DNA of 64,000 nt from Aradus depressus. Taxonomy: Eukaryota; Arthropoda; Insecta; Hemiptera; Aradidae. The notes under the pieces are model-generated. The model did no database searches. It was not told the origin of the DNA and saw only the letters and a list, made by a program, of their open reading frames with translations. The DNA lies in the NCBI GenBank assembly GCA_963662175.1, contig OY759215.1:10033079-10097078 (forward strand). The letters are read 5' to 3'. Made by a program: the position numbers and the translations under genes. Positions 10,893 to 21,092 of the stretch are shown in pieces. Position 1 is the first letter of the stretch; every line of letters begins with the position of its first letter.

Positions 10893-11150
10893 AAAGTTCC
10901 CGTTTTATATGGGGAATTTATGTAATGGTTCAAAATTCGATGTTGAATATTCACCAAAATTTAATTTTTTCCTATCCCATGAATCCAAAAATTAATTAAA
11001 TATACAATTTTCAAAGGATTTATCTGAAGAAGCCTCCCAGGACGCTCCAACTCAAATAAACTAACAATGTTTAGGTTCGATATTATCTGAGAGTAATGGA
11101 TGCGATAAAATTGAACATTTCCCAAGAATCAATTTAATTTAAGTGTTTTT
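10893..11150 (+). repeat. Family A repeat, decayed
   Basis: TATGGGGAATTTATGTAATG, AAAATTCGATGTTGA and CCAAAAATTAATTAA mark the 5' part. Downstream similarity fades before the next copy at 11152. Confidence 0.65.
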
Positions 11151-11151
11151 G

Positions 11152-11586
11152 ATTCCTCAGCTGTACGAAGTACGTAATTAGTCAAAAACTTAATGGTTTC
11201 TGATCATCTGATCTCAAAAATTAAAACAAAAACTCTGCCTGTGAACATAATAACTCCGGATAGGAAGACATGTAGAGATATATTAGGATATTATCTATTG
11301 ATTTTCAGTCAAATCCCCAAAGGGAAAGGGATAGGGGGGCTTAACATAAAATGATATGTATTCACACGACATTTCATACGTAAATTTATAACACTATAAG
11401 GACGACATCCCTCAATTTTCAGCGGAATCGGAGGAAAGGGAGGGGAGATGAGAGGAGAGGAAGGGGTTTCGACTAAAAATACCTTAATAACTGCCGATGT
11501 AATGAATGTGACGTCACAAAATGTAGCGGGAGGATTCAGAAGTAAGTTAACTATTGAAATTTAGCCCGGGGAAGTACATGGCCAGT
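11152..11586 (+). repeat. Family A repeat, near full length
   Basis: Starts CCTCAGCTGTACGAAGTACG, carries two ACGACATC/ATTTTCAG modules, TAACTGCCGATGTAATGAAT and GGATTCAGAAG, and ends GGGGAAGTACATGGCCAGTG. Confidence 0.85.
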
Positions 11587-12205
11587 GAAAATATCATCTC
11601 TGTTACTTCAAAACTGAAATTACTACCTCATAAAACGTTGAGATTTCGAAGCTGCTTGAGCGTTTTGCTTGAATATTGGCCATTCACACCATAGTACTTA
11701 CATATATTAAATTCGCTCGAAATCAATCTATTATTCTCGAAAATGTTAGAAACAACGGACATAAGACACAAGCGTACCATAGGCATTTCAGAAAGGTCTC
11801 ATTTTGTTCATTGGGTCCTAAAACATTAGAAAAAAAAAAAAATAAATACTAATTTCGACCGACAATGTCATAAACCCGACTTCGGGAAGTAAATTGGCTT
11901 ATATGGGTGGGCAGATTGGAGTGAGTTGGACCACGGGCCAAACAAAAGGATGCTGTGAAGAATCCTTGGAAAGAGGGAAGCAAGGAAGGAACCCTAAGCA
12001 GAAGCGTATCGTTAATTATATAGGTCCTCATCAGTAACTGATTACTAAAATCTTGGAAACAGCTTATTTATTTCGGGTTCTATCAATATATGAATTTGGA
12101 AAATGTCATTGGAAAGGTCATAGCTCCTCATATCGTCGTAAGTAATTTTGGGGAAACTTGGAAGTGCGAGGCAAAGAAGGTGATGCGAGGAAGGGTAATT
12201 AATTC
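11587..12205. other. No gene recognised
   Basis: Short open frames only; a possible pyrimidine/purine bias near 11930-12000, otherwise unremarkable. Confidence 0.4.
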
Positions 12206-12285
12206 CAGGGTAGGCAAAACATAAGACTTCCAACAGTAGGGTCGGGTTCATGTTCTCTAGAGGCGCTCTGGTAGTAGGCGATATG
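12206..12285 (+). mobile_element. SINE-1 3' fragment
   Basis: GGTAGGCAAAACATAAGACT through GGTCGGGTTCATGTTC to GGCGCTCTGGTAGTAGGCGA. The preceding two thirds are absent. Confidence 0.75.
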
Positions 12286-12409
12286 CAGTGGCGTGATGAC
12301 CAAGCCCCCAGAAGGCTGACTGTCCTCTGTTTGGGGGGGGGGGGGAGAGTTGGCTCCCCCACCAGTAAAATTCCCCGTTTACGCCATTAGCGAGTAAGAG
12401 CTTGGGTAT

Positions 12410-12880
12410 GCGTCAGGAACAAACATAGGAAGCGTTTTCAAGACCTGACAGAGTTGTGGTTGATCTAGCGTGGTTGGGAGTGAAGATGGGCGCGGCGCGG
12501 TTCGCCCAGCAAGTGTGGGCGCTCACGGGAGGAGTGCTCGGGGCGATGGAAGGGGGGTGGGAGGGAATGCTGGCAGAGTGGCGCTGTTGGTAAGATTGAT
12601 GAAGGGAAGGGGGGGGGGGGGGCTGGTTGCTCCATGATGATGATGATGATGTGGATGTGGATGGATGATTAATACCCCCACCCCAGGAGACCTTGGCTAG
12701 TGGCCTCCAGGACCTGCCTCAACCCAGCCTCACCCAACACCACCCCATTCCACCCAGCCACCAGCCAACCCACCATTACCGAACTGCATTCAACACAAAC
12801 GGCAAATAACACCCCCTCCCCCTCCCAACCTTCATGGAAATATATACAATAAACCCTTAGCGCTGACATGCAATTTCAGT
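12410..12880 (+). other. GC-rich island with possible first exon
   Basis: This stretch is GC-rich compared with its AT-rich surroundings. The frame is open from a TAG near 12430 through an ATG at 12486 to a TAA whose first bases form the donor GTTG/GTAAGA at 12589/12590. An exon of 12486-12589 would start MGAARFAQQVWALTGGVLGA and remain Gly/Ala/Trp rich. Downstream, 12680-12830 is C-rich and contains CACCC repeats. A gene's 5' end is possible, but the protein is not recognised and no second exon can be joined. Confidence 0.25.
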
Positions 12881-12889
12881 CGTGCAACA

Positions 12890-14049
12890 GTTTGGTTGTA
12901 GTAGTAGTAATCCAACCCTCCAGGGTCATAGCGCCAATCCAGCGTATTTTACAATATGTATTTGTTTAAATAAATAAAAATAGAACAATAATTAAAAAAT
13001 AGTTATTATTTATTTTATAATTATTTATAATAATTAAAAATATATATGTATATATTTATATAATTTTAATAAATAAACAACAGCAACAAGCCTGAGCGAA
13101 GTTTTTCGAATTATCAGTCAAGTATCCCTTAGCGCAGTTTTTTGTTAGGGAAACAAATTATCACTGACAAAGCGTCAGAAAACACCGAAGAGTCCTTCGT
13201 AGGCTATTATATGCACACATATATTTGAAGGCGCATTGGAGTTTGATTGTGTGAGCCACTATCTTGTGTTTATTTGGCAGCGCGCACTCATGTAGGTAAC
13301 TGAAAAGTTGGTCAACTAAATAGTTTGGTGTTTTGATACAAACTTTTCGATTTCACAACCTTGAGTAACCATGGTTCTATGTGTTGCAACGCGTCTGAGT
13401 CCACTTGAAACCAAACAGTCGATTGATCAGTCAAGTATTTCTCACTGGTGCGAGAAAATAACTAATATTTATTTGTATGAATTAACTAGATGGTTGCCCG
13501 GTTATTAACAGCAACAGAGCGTACAAAGTATGCTTCGTAGATAATTTTATGAAAATATGATGAAGCGTTAAAGAGCTAGCACTTATTTCTCATGTTAAAG
13601 GTTCAGGTCTATAAACCTGGTTAAGATGAGGGCTACACGCTGTATTGTGATCGATAAAGTACACCCTCACAAGCCCCGGATGAATGTGCCTTTTGGGTGG
13701 ACACCCAAACCGACATTCTTGTCGTTTTATTCAAATCATTTTGTAGTTGAGCCGTTGAAAAGACATTTCTGAGAGCCTGAATTCTAAGATATGGATGTGG
13801 CTTTGATTATGATGTAAGAAAGAGTATTTTAAGCTCAGAAAAAAAATGTGTAAATACATATAAATTCGTTCCTTTTATCATACAGAACAGAAACAGTCAA
13901 CAGAAATTTAATAGAAAATCCGTGCATTGATCTCAGTGCTCAATATTTTTCCTCTCTCTTTACATCAAGACTCAAATTTAAAATTTTTGAATATGGCGTA
14001 ACCTATATTGTAAGATCATTCCCGAACTAAAATATTTTCAGCTTTATTT
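12890..14049. other. No gene seen; AT-rich and unassigned
   Basis: 12970-13080 is almost pure A/T. The phrase ATCAGTCAAGTAT occurs at about 13113 and 13425, hinting at an old duplication. No open frame of note. Confidence 0.45.
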
Positions 14050-14061
14050 ACTTGCGTAGTT

Positions 14062-14411
14062 TGAGGGCGCCGGTAGCTCAGTGGTATGCGTGCTTGACTT
14101 CTGAGCTCAAGGTCGTGGGTTCGTAGCCCGACCGAGGCCCTTAGTTTATTTTATCTGGGAGGTAAAATAAACTTAAGCACGCCGTCCTTCGGATGGGACG
14201 TTAAGCGATGGTCCCGAGCCTGTACGATGTCAGGTACTCGTTAAAGACCCCTACCCTAGATGAATAAAAAATTTAGGGTAGGCAAAATTTAGGACTCCCA
14301 CAGTAGAGTCGGGCTCATGTCCACCAGAGTGACGAAAGAGCGCTCTGGTAGTAGGCGATATGACCTCGTAGTTAAAGCCCGGGCATGAGTCATAAAACCT
14401 AACCTAACCTA
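14062..14411 (+). mobile_element. SINE-1, full length, 12-bp TSD
   Basis: A tRNA-derived SINE. The A box lies in GGTAGCTCAGTGGTATGCGT (about 14072) and the B box in GTGGGTTCGTAGCCCG (about 14115). A ~270-bp non-tRNA body follows and the 3' tail is AAAACCTAACCTAACCTAA. The direct repeat ACTTGCGTAGTT at 14050-14061 and 14412-14423 exactly brackets it. Transcription by Pol III and mobilisation by a LINE's enzyme are inferred from the class. The tail matches the C-rich strand of the insect telomere repeat TTAGG. It is the best reference copy here. Confidence 0.95.
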
Positions 14412-14467
14412 ACTTGCGTAGTTAGGAAAAGAAAACAAAAACGCTTATCAACAATTTTATCTGTTTA

Positions 14468-15110
14468 TAGGGGAAGTTATGTAGTCGGCCAAAAATTCAA
14501 TACTGACTTTTCACCGGAATTTCATGTTTTCCAACCCCCTGATTCCAAAAATGGAAAAAAAAATTCTCATTGTGTACCTGTGTACACGATAACTCCCGAC
14601 GGGGTAAATGTATTGAAACGAAATTTTATATGTGTATTCAGAATCTCTTAAGGACGTCACCTATTGATTATCAGCTCAAGAAAAAGGACATTAGGTGGGG
14701 GAGCTTAACATAAAATCTCTAATAATTGCCGTTGTAATGAATTTATTGACATGAAGTTTTGTATATTTAAATTAACTTTATTAGCTTTAATTAGCTTAAC
14801 AAAAAAAACCGTAATTGCTGCCGTAATGAATGTATCCGAAACCCGACGTTGATTCCGAAAGGACGACATCTATCAATTATTAACAGAAGGTAGGATCAGG
14901 AGGGTTCAACTTATCAATGTTATGAATGTATCCGAAACCCCGTCAGAACGACATCTATCAATTATCAGTCAAGTTGGCCGAAGAGAAGGGGAGATCAGAA
15001 GAGGGGGCTCAACTTATCAATGTAATGAATGTATCGACACGATATGTAGGTGTTGTATGAGAATACAGAAGTCCCTAAGACACCTATTGATTTTCAGATC
15101 GGGGATTTGC
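14468..15110 (+). repeat. Family A repeat with extra modules
   Basis: Starts TAGGGGAAGTTATGTAGTCG. The module phrase (TAATGAATGTATC plus GACATCTATCAATTAT) recurs near 14827, 14922 and 15022 in addition to the first module, so this copy has gained at least one module and is longer than usual. It lacks the GGGGAAGTACATT end. Confidence 0.82.
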
Positions 15111-15866
15111 AAAAAATCCTACGTAATAGCAAAGGAATTTCGAACAGAATTATTCAATATTGGACCTTGAAAATGGGAAAAACCTTGAGGAAGTGTTACG
15201 AAGGAGAGCGAGGCATCCTGAGAAATTGGCCCAGGAAAGGAAAAACCGAACTTATTCCTTTTCTTTATCTCTTTTTCTTTTTCAAGGACGATTATTTTGG
15301 CGTTTTGTTTTTTTGAAGGTCGCCATTAAACTTCCCGAAGTACAACAACTGCCAGGAGAGTGGCTCTGTGAAGTCCTTCTATCGCCATACACAAAATGTT
15401 CACTTTTTTTTCAGTTTATGGTTGCTTTTTTTTTCCACCATATTGCACTTCCGTCAACCCCTGTTGACTTCCGCACCAATGCAGCGCACACCTTCTCGCG
15501 CCCACTCGTCTACTCCCCACCCTTTTTGGGGGAATTTTCTCTCAAAATTCAGTTTTTTTTGTCATGGTGGTATGACAAATATTTCCCCTTTCAACAATAT
15601 TAGTCATGATTACGATACCAGGAAGAAAAATGAATTTCGAAAAACTAAACATTCTTCCTCTCTTCTCGAAAAAAGTGTAACTTATAAAGAAATCAACTTC
15701 CCCTTTCATTTTTATTTTCTTGGCACCAATATCCAATAAGTTCTATCATAATTACTTTATGTTTAATATTATTATTATCATTAATTTATTGGTTATTTAC
15801 TATTTATTTTATTATTATTTCTTAACTTATTTATGTATATACTTTTCTATATTTCTCTTTTGTGAT
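15111..15866. other. Unassigned; open frame without support
   Basis: A 147-codon frame at 15160-15603 starts inside repeat-derived sequence, is rich in Phe from T-runs and shows no domain. I do not call it a gene. 15740-15860 is nearly pure A/T. Confidence 0.4.
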
Positions 15867-15898
15867 CTGAGGAAAGGGCGTACAAATCGCCCCTAAAT
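15867..15898 (+). other. Hammerhead-like core motif P
   Basis: CTGAGGA, AA, GGGCG-TACAAAT-CGCCC (5-bp perfect stem), then CTAAATATCG where GAAA would be expected. It is followed by TGAATAAAGACATCTGAAA. The layout parallels the motif on the minus strand at 29374-29405, which is also followed by ATAAAGACA. Confidence 0.35.
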
Positions 15899-15899
15899 A

Positions 15900-16489
15900 T
15901 CGTCTTGAATAAAGACATCTGAAATATAAATAGAAGTTTGTATAAAAATAGTATCTATTGTTATTTTCTAATATTTAGAATTGTATATTCATTTATTTTC
16001 TCTTATTTAGTTCATTTTAATAATAGCTATTATTATTTATTTTCCCATCAATTGGCTTTGAATCAAATTTCTCCATTCTATTTTTTATGATTGTTGTAAA
16101 GTTTTATTTACGCATAGCATTGTAAAATTTCATCGATTAAATTAAATTCTTATTAAAATGAGATTTAATATGTACATTAGACATTTTAAATACAGAATTA
16201 TGCTTGTAAACAACATTAAAACATATAACATAAATGTAATAATTCCGGTTGAAAACTGAAATTCCGATTAGGCGAATGAAGGGCTTAAGAGTTTACTTCG
16301 GTATTTTAAGTGCATTCGAATATGAGCATATTCAAGTTCAGATGTTTTGAAAAGTTGAATTAATAAACTAAGCCTTCGAAAATGCCAAAAAAAAAAAAAA
16401 TCAACAATTACAACTTAAACTTCTACCCTTGAAAGTAAATTGTATGCAGCAGGGGCCTTTCTTGACGTAACTCAGACGCGGGACTTCAC
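15900..16489. other. No gene recognised
   Basis: AT-rich filler between the motif and the LINE relic. Confidence 0.45.
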
Positions 16490-17250
16490 AAATTGAGGCT
16501 ATTACTTCCACACACCTACTACCTCATCCTACAGTCATACTTAACACACAGATACTTCGTGGTCCTACAAGACTTTGCTGTCTTTTCGTTGCAGTCCATA
16601 TTGGCAGGCGTGCCGCAAGGATCTATTTTCTCTCCTCTGTTATATACACGTATACACTTTACACCTCAGACATACCTTGACAGCTACATACGCCGATGAT
16701 ACTGACATCTTAGCTGCTGCTGAATCTTTCCATACATGCCTCGTTCACATTACAACACCATGTTACTCAAATTGAGAACTGGATAATTAACACGGACCAA
16801 TCACAACATATAACATTTACGGGTCACATGTCACACAGTTTTTATCTACATACTACCTCCCTCAGTTTAACACCGTGAGATATTTAGGAATTACACTGGG
16901 CAGAAGATTGACATGGAACCATAGTACCTCAGATTGTGATTAACTATAAACAAACTACTTAAAATCCTTTATTACCCTTACACAAAAGCGTAACTGCTAC
17001 ACATTCTTAATCAAACCACTCTGGATTAACGGCTCACAAATTTACGGTTCGGCTTAAACAACTAATCTAAAACGTATCCAGGGTTTGCACTCAAAGACAC
17101 AACCTCATCACACAATGCCCATATACGGAGTACATAAGTTACTGAACACTCCAAAACGATAAACACAGTACACGAAATTATTCAGTCTCTTTACAGATGT
17201 TTTCCATTGCAAATTGCATACACATGCGAATCCATACGTACGAATATGAA
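16490..17250 (+). pseudogene. Jockey-type LINE reverse transcriptase relic
   Basis: Conceptual translation across several frames gives AGVPQGSIFSPLLYT (about 16600-16650), then after a frameshift TYADDTDILAAAES with the catalytic YADD (about 16687), then VRYLGITLGRRLTWNH (about 16875-16922), and KPLWINGSQIYGSA with LKRIQGLHSKT (about 17020-17095). The order and spacing fit the palm and post-palm region of Jockey-clade LINE reverse transcriptases. An intact protein would be several hundred residues longer. Multiple frameshifts and stops show it is dead. A related active LINE could have mobilised SINE-1, but no shared tail is visible here. Confidence 0.88.
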
Positions 17251-17904
17251 ACCCTGACTTGCTATAATCCCAAATTGCAACCCCCCTTTTTTTTTTTCTG
17301 AGGAGCTACCGCTGGGTGGCCTTCCTCTCTCACACCTGTCCACCATGTTTTCTTGGCAGCTGGTTGTTGCCTGGAAGCAACAGTTTCAACCAAATTTTAC
17401 GACAAAAAAATGTATAGCAAAATGAAATATAATAATTTGAAGCCCATAACATTAACGATGACGAAGCTTTTCTGTTTTGACTTTCCTCTCCGCCGTCCTC
17501 TTTGCTTGTGTCTATTAACTTTCAACACTGCTTTCTTCTGACCACAGCAACAATAATTGTAACTTCCTAATTTAATTGAATACATAGTTCAATTATAATA
17601 TAAATAAATAAGGAATGAACAGGTGCATTAATGAGTGAATTTAATGGTCTTTGACTTGTGTAGATTTTCGAGTTGACGGGGTGTAGAGTTGGTTGTGCTA
17701 ATTTCAAGGCCAAATTTGAATATGGCCTCGAGATGACAGACTCACCCACACTACCTCCACATACATTATAAATATTTTTACTATTCTATTTAAATAGAAT
17801 TTTTTTTTTCTATTCAAAGTCTCACCTTTACAATATGTATCTTTAGTAAAATAAACATAGCTAGTTCTCTTGTTTGTCTGACTATCAATATTTGTCTACT
17901 AGAG
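17251..17904. other. No gene recognised
   Basis: Short overlapping frames near 17353-17585 on both strands lack domain signals. Confidence 0.4.
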
Positions 17905-18055
17905 TAAAACAGTCGTCGGTGAAATCCCCGGTTCGCATTATTTATTTTCAAACCTTAGGAGAACCTAAACCCTATTTCTCTTTTGGTTGAAAATTAATAG
18001 GTGTCTTTCTTAGGAACTTCTCAATATAGGAAATTTCGTATTGATACATTCATAC
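17905..18055 (-). repeat. Family A fragment
   Basis: GTCGTCGGTGAAATCCCCGG at the 3' end, then after a deletion GTTGAAAATTAATAGGTGTC and AATTTCGTATTGATACATTC. Confidence 0.7.
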
Positions 18056-18208
18056 AATATTATGATCAAAAACGTATGATTCTAGTACTAAACGTACGGA
18101 AATATCTGCTCGATTATTATGCTATATATAAAACTAAAAAAATATATATATATGGCTGCAGCTTCCAGGTTAATGGTTGTCCGTGGATGTTTTTTTGGCC
18201 CAACCAAA

Positions 18209-18415
18209 AAATAAAAATAAAAAGAGTCAGTCAGTTTGTCTGTGAACACGCTAACTCCCGATATAATTAATATACTGGCACGACATTTCACAGAATCACA
18301 GGAATCATACGATAACACCTATTGATGTTCAGACAAAGGGAAGGAGGGGATTAGGGGGGAGGCTTAACATAAAAGCTTTTAATTCGTGCTGGGGAAGTAC
18401 ATTGTCGGTGATTTA
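18209..18415 (+). repeat. Family A repeat, internally deleted
   Basis: TCTGTGAACACGCTAACTCC, CACCTATTGATGTTCAG and a G-rich block, then directly AATTCGTGCTGGGGAAGTAC and TTGTCGGTGATTTACTGA. Confidence 0.8.
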
Positions 18416-18443
18416 CTGATATAAATATATAATATAACCTTAT

Positions 18444-19196
18444 AATCATACTTTTTAGGACAAGTTGGGGGTGCCTCCCCCCTCCCTCCCCCCCCCCCCC
18501 AAAAAAAAAAAATATATATATAAATGATCAGTGCTGGATTAAGCGAATAGGAGGCCCTAGGCCCTTAAAATGTTTGGGGCCCCCCCTTTTTTTACAAACT
18601 GCAATAAAATGTTTATTTATGCATTTAACAATGGATTTATATTATTTCTAAGGTATAAACATGAAATAAATTTTATTTTTTGTTAAAGTATATATTCTTT
18701 TCAGAACTAAATGATGAATAAACAATTGGAATCATAAATTGATTCAAAAAATTATTTGCCGTAAATACAATGTGAGATATGATGAATGTATAGATATAAA
18801 AAAATGATCAAGCATAAATTTGATTCATTGGTAAATTTTTAATGAATAAAAAAAATTTATAATTTTGATTTTTTTTTTTTTTTTAATCCATTTTCTATTT
18901 TTACGGGGGCCCTTCATCAACGGGGGCCCCAGGCCATGGCCTAGTCCGGCCTATTGGGTAATCCAGCACTGTAAATGATATATATTAGTAATCTTGAAAT
19001 GGTTATATGTTAAAAATATGACATTGATTGTTGCCTATTTAGCTGCTGAAACTAGGCAACAATCAATGTCATATTTTTAGCAGCTAAATAGGCAACAATC
19101 AATGTCATATTTTTAACATAACCATTTCAAGATTACTAATATATATCATATATTTGGAGGGGGGAGGCACCCCCAACTTGTCCTGAGAAGTATGAT
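18444..19196. mobile_element. Foldback element O, split by a hAT insertion
   Basis: Outer arms GGACAAGTTGGGGGTGCCTC (about 18459) and GAGGCACCCCCAACTTGTCC (19163-19183) are inverse copies. Inner arms with TTAGTAATCTTGAAATGG and TGACATTGATTGTTGCC lie at 18981-19053 and 19075-19151. Removing the hAT insert at 18529-18971 plus one TSD restores a continuous left arm matching the right arm ATATATATCATATATTTGG. A poly-C/poly-A run (18487-18512) occurs only in the left arm. No coding region. Confidence 0.8.
18529..18971. mobile_element. hAT-type MITE, 443 bp, 8-bp TSD
   Basis: The terminal inverted repeat is CAGTGCTGGATTA / TAATCCAGCACTG, with target duplications TAAATGAT at 18521-18528 and 18972-18979. 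Sub-terminal GGCCCTAGGCCC and GGGGCCCCAGGCCATGGCC blocks are typical of short hAT elements. The AT-rich interior encodes nothing, so a hAT transposase must have acted in trans. It sits inside the left arm of foldback O and is therefore younger. Confidence 0.93.
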
Positions 19197-19612
19197 TGAC
19201 CTGGAATGTCACATTACCCAATAAAAATTAAGAAAAAGAAAGTTTTGTTTCGTGTCACGTGATATCGAAAGGAACAGCTCAGCTGCTTCCTAGGAAATAC
19301 AATAACGCTTAAATAAGAAGTTACAACAATGTACTATATTGTTACAATTTATTATATCTGTAATTTGGAGCGCATTGTGCTACAGTGGCTTGCTCATAAA
19401 GTATTTTTATTTACTGTTAAAAAATCCTCTGATATAATAAATAAAAAATAATAAAATATTTGTTTGTTTCAGGTGAGCTGATGTATTTTCAAACATGTCA
19501 CTTCTTTTCTAGGTAAGTAGATGTGTTCATATTTAACACTATCCTAATATTTAAACTTGAGATAAAATGTCTTTGATTTGAGGCCAGTATAATGTTCACT
19601 TGATGAAGGTGG
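19197..19612. other. No gene recognised
   Basis: Unassigned AT-rich sequence. Confidence 0.4.
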
Positions 19613-19619
19613 CTTGAAA

Positions 19620-19786
19620 GAAACAACAGATTGGCCTTAGGACTCCCCAAAATATCCTAACAACATTTCGCCTATATTGAAGCATTATCAAAACTTTTGT
19701 AACAATAAACCATTAATAACCAATGTATTCGATATGGTATATATATAAATATATTTTGGGGAGACCGAAGTCCAATTTGTTGTTCA
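19620..19786 (-). mobile_element. Short inverted-repeat element Q
   Basis: ATTGGCCTTAGGACTCCCCA plus AAATAT (19630-19655) and its inverse (19751-19776) form arms that extend through AACAACA / TGTTGTT. TTGAAAG at 19613-19619 and 19787-19793 is a possible 7-bp TSD. On the minus strand 19663-19691 reads TTGATAATGC, loop, AGGC, GAAATGTTG, a decayed version of the stem-plus-GAAA motif. Confidence 0.6.
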
Positions 19787-20025
19787 GTTGAAAGTCTAAA
19801 CCATCTATCTGTTTAAAACATATAGAAAAGATTATGGCCGAACTTAAAATGTGTACCAATTTTATTAATTTATATAAACGCTCCTTTTCAAGAGGGAAAT
19901 AGCTCCGAATTTTACGATTTTATGGTATTGCCAGTATTACATAATGATAGACTCTGTTTTCAAGAATTCTAACGTGGCCCCCCTGTGGTATATATATCCA
20001 TGGAATAACAACCGGAGGATAAGGG

Positions 20026-20111
20026 GGCCATGGTGGCCGTGCGGGCTAGAGCGTAGGACTTTGTTGATCAATGATCTCACCATGGGTTGCGGGTTCGAAT
20101 CTATATCGAAC
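20026..20111 (+). other. tRNA-like head (Leu/Ser class) fused to family A
   Basis: GGTGGCCGTGCGGGCTAGAG resembles an A box and D-arm. GTTGCGGGTTCGAATCTA resembles the T-arm/B box. The spacing allows a long variable arm as in tRNA-Leu or tRNA-Ser. The acceptor stem does not close and the sequence runs straight into the 5' end of a family A copy. It is a tRNA-derived fragment, not a functional tRNA. Confidence 0.5.
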
Positions 20112-20688
20112 CCCAGCTATACGAAGTAGGAGAAATTCGATGTTGAGTTTTCTCAGGAATTCCATGTTTTCTGACTTCCTCTTTCCAAAAAATGTAAAAA
20201 AATCCTGTCAGTGTGCGTATGTTTGTGAACATGGTGACTCCCGATTGAATGAATGTATCAACACAAAATTAAATATATATAACCAGAACTCCATTCGGAC
20301 GACATCTAATAATTTTCACCCAAATCGGGAATTGGAGGGGGGGGGGGGGGGGGGGTTCACTCAAAAACTCTAATAACTGCCAATGTAATCAATGTATCGA
20401 CATAAAATTTCATATTTAAAATAAAATTCCCATAAGGACGATACTTCTCAATTTTCAGCGTAATAGGCTGAAAGGACAGGGGGATCAGAGGAGGGGTGCT
20501 GACTCAAAAATAACTGCAACATTTAATATGAGACTTCGGAAGCCTCTATATAAGTCAATTATTGGTTTAAAGAAAAAAAAAAATATTGGTTTTTAGCCCA
20601 AATTATCTATCTGTTTTGCAGGAAGAGAGAAAATGTAATTAATTCGTACTGGAGAAGTACATTGTCTGCGATCGGCTGACGACATTCA
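20112..20688 (+). repeat. Family A repeat, reference copy
   Basis: 5' end CCCCAGCTATACGAAGTAGG; a leader with AAATTCGATGTTGAGTTTTC and a CCAAAAA plus A-run; then three diverged modules of about 135 bp. Each module has (AACT)CCCGAT/GCCAATGTAAT, ATGTATCGACA, AAATTTCATAT, GGACGACA and TTTTCA, a purine block and CTCAAAAA. Module 3 ends in GGAAGCCTCT and GGAAGAGAGAAAA. The terminus AATTCGTACTGGAGAAGTAC mirrors the 5' end (TACTTCCCCAGC in consensus), followed by a GCCGGTGATTCACCGAC-type hairpin and T-run. No protein is encoded. A non-autonomous element is inferred but its class is unknown. This copy has a poly-G tract at 20337-20354. Confidence 0.9.
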
Positions 20689-20694
20689 GGAGGA

Positions 20695-21092
20695 AATAAT
20701 GACATTCCGGTGAAAATTCAACATCGATTATATAACTTCCAGAGAGGGCAACGGTAGCTCAGTGGTATGCGTGTTTGCCTTTTGAGCTCAAGATCGTGGG
20801 TTCGAAACCCGACCGAGGCCCTTAGTTTATTTTATCTGAAAGGTAAAATAAACTTAAGCACGCCGTCCTTCGGATGGGATGTTAAGCGATGGTGCCGAGC
20901 CTATGTCGATGTCAGGTACTCGTTAAAGACCCCTACCCTAGGTGAATAAAAATTTAGTGTAGGCAAAATTTAATACTCCCACAGTAGAATCGGGCTCATG
21001 GCTTTTTGGTCACTCTGGTAGTAGGCGATATGACCTCGTAGTTAAAGCCCGGCATGACTCATAAAACCTAACCTATAACTTCTCGTATGCTA
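20695..21092 (-). repeat. Family A 5' end, interrupted by a SINE
   Basis: Left of the SINE: ATTCCGGTGAAAATTCAACA then TCGATTATATAACTTCC. Right of it: TATAACTTCTCGTATGCTAC. Together they are the minus-strand 5' end of a copy whose continuity is broken only by SINE-1. It faces the copy at 20112-20688 tail to tail. Confidence 0.8.
20740..21073 (+). mobile_element. SINE-1, full length, 9-bp TSD, nested in family A
   Basis: A box GGTAGCTCAGTGGTATGCGT and B box GTGGGTTCGAAACCCGACCG are both intact. The body is present with a small loss around the CCACC block. The tail is AAAACCTAACC. Direct repeats TATAACTTC at 20731-20739 and 21074-21082 bracket it inside the family A end, which dates it after that copy. 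Confidence 0.93.

Noticed and set aside
12633..12668. ATG-repeat microsatellite as coding poly-Asp/Met
   Set aside because: Simple GATGAT repeat without an extended frame.
15160..15603. 147-codon open frame as a host gene
   Set aside because: Begins in repeat-derived DNA, Phe-rich from T-runs, no domain, no splice or promoter context.
18444..19196. Foldback O as a hammerhead-bearing element
   Set aside because: CTGAAAC and GCTGCTGAAA occur at the tip, but no CTGANGA block with a closing stem is present.
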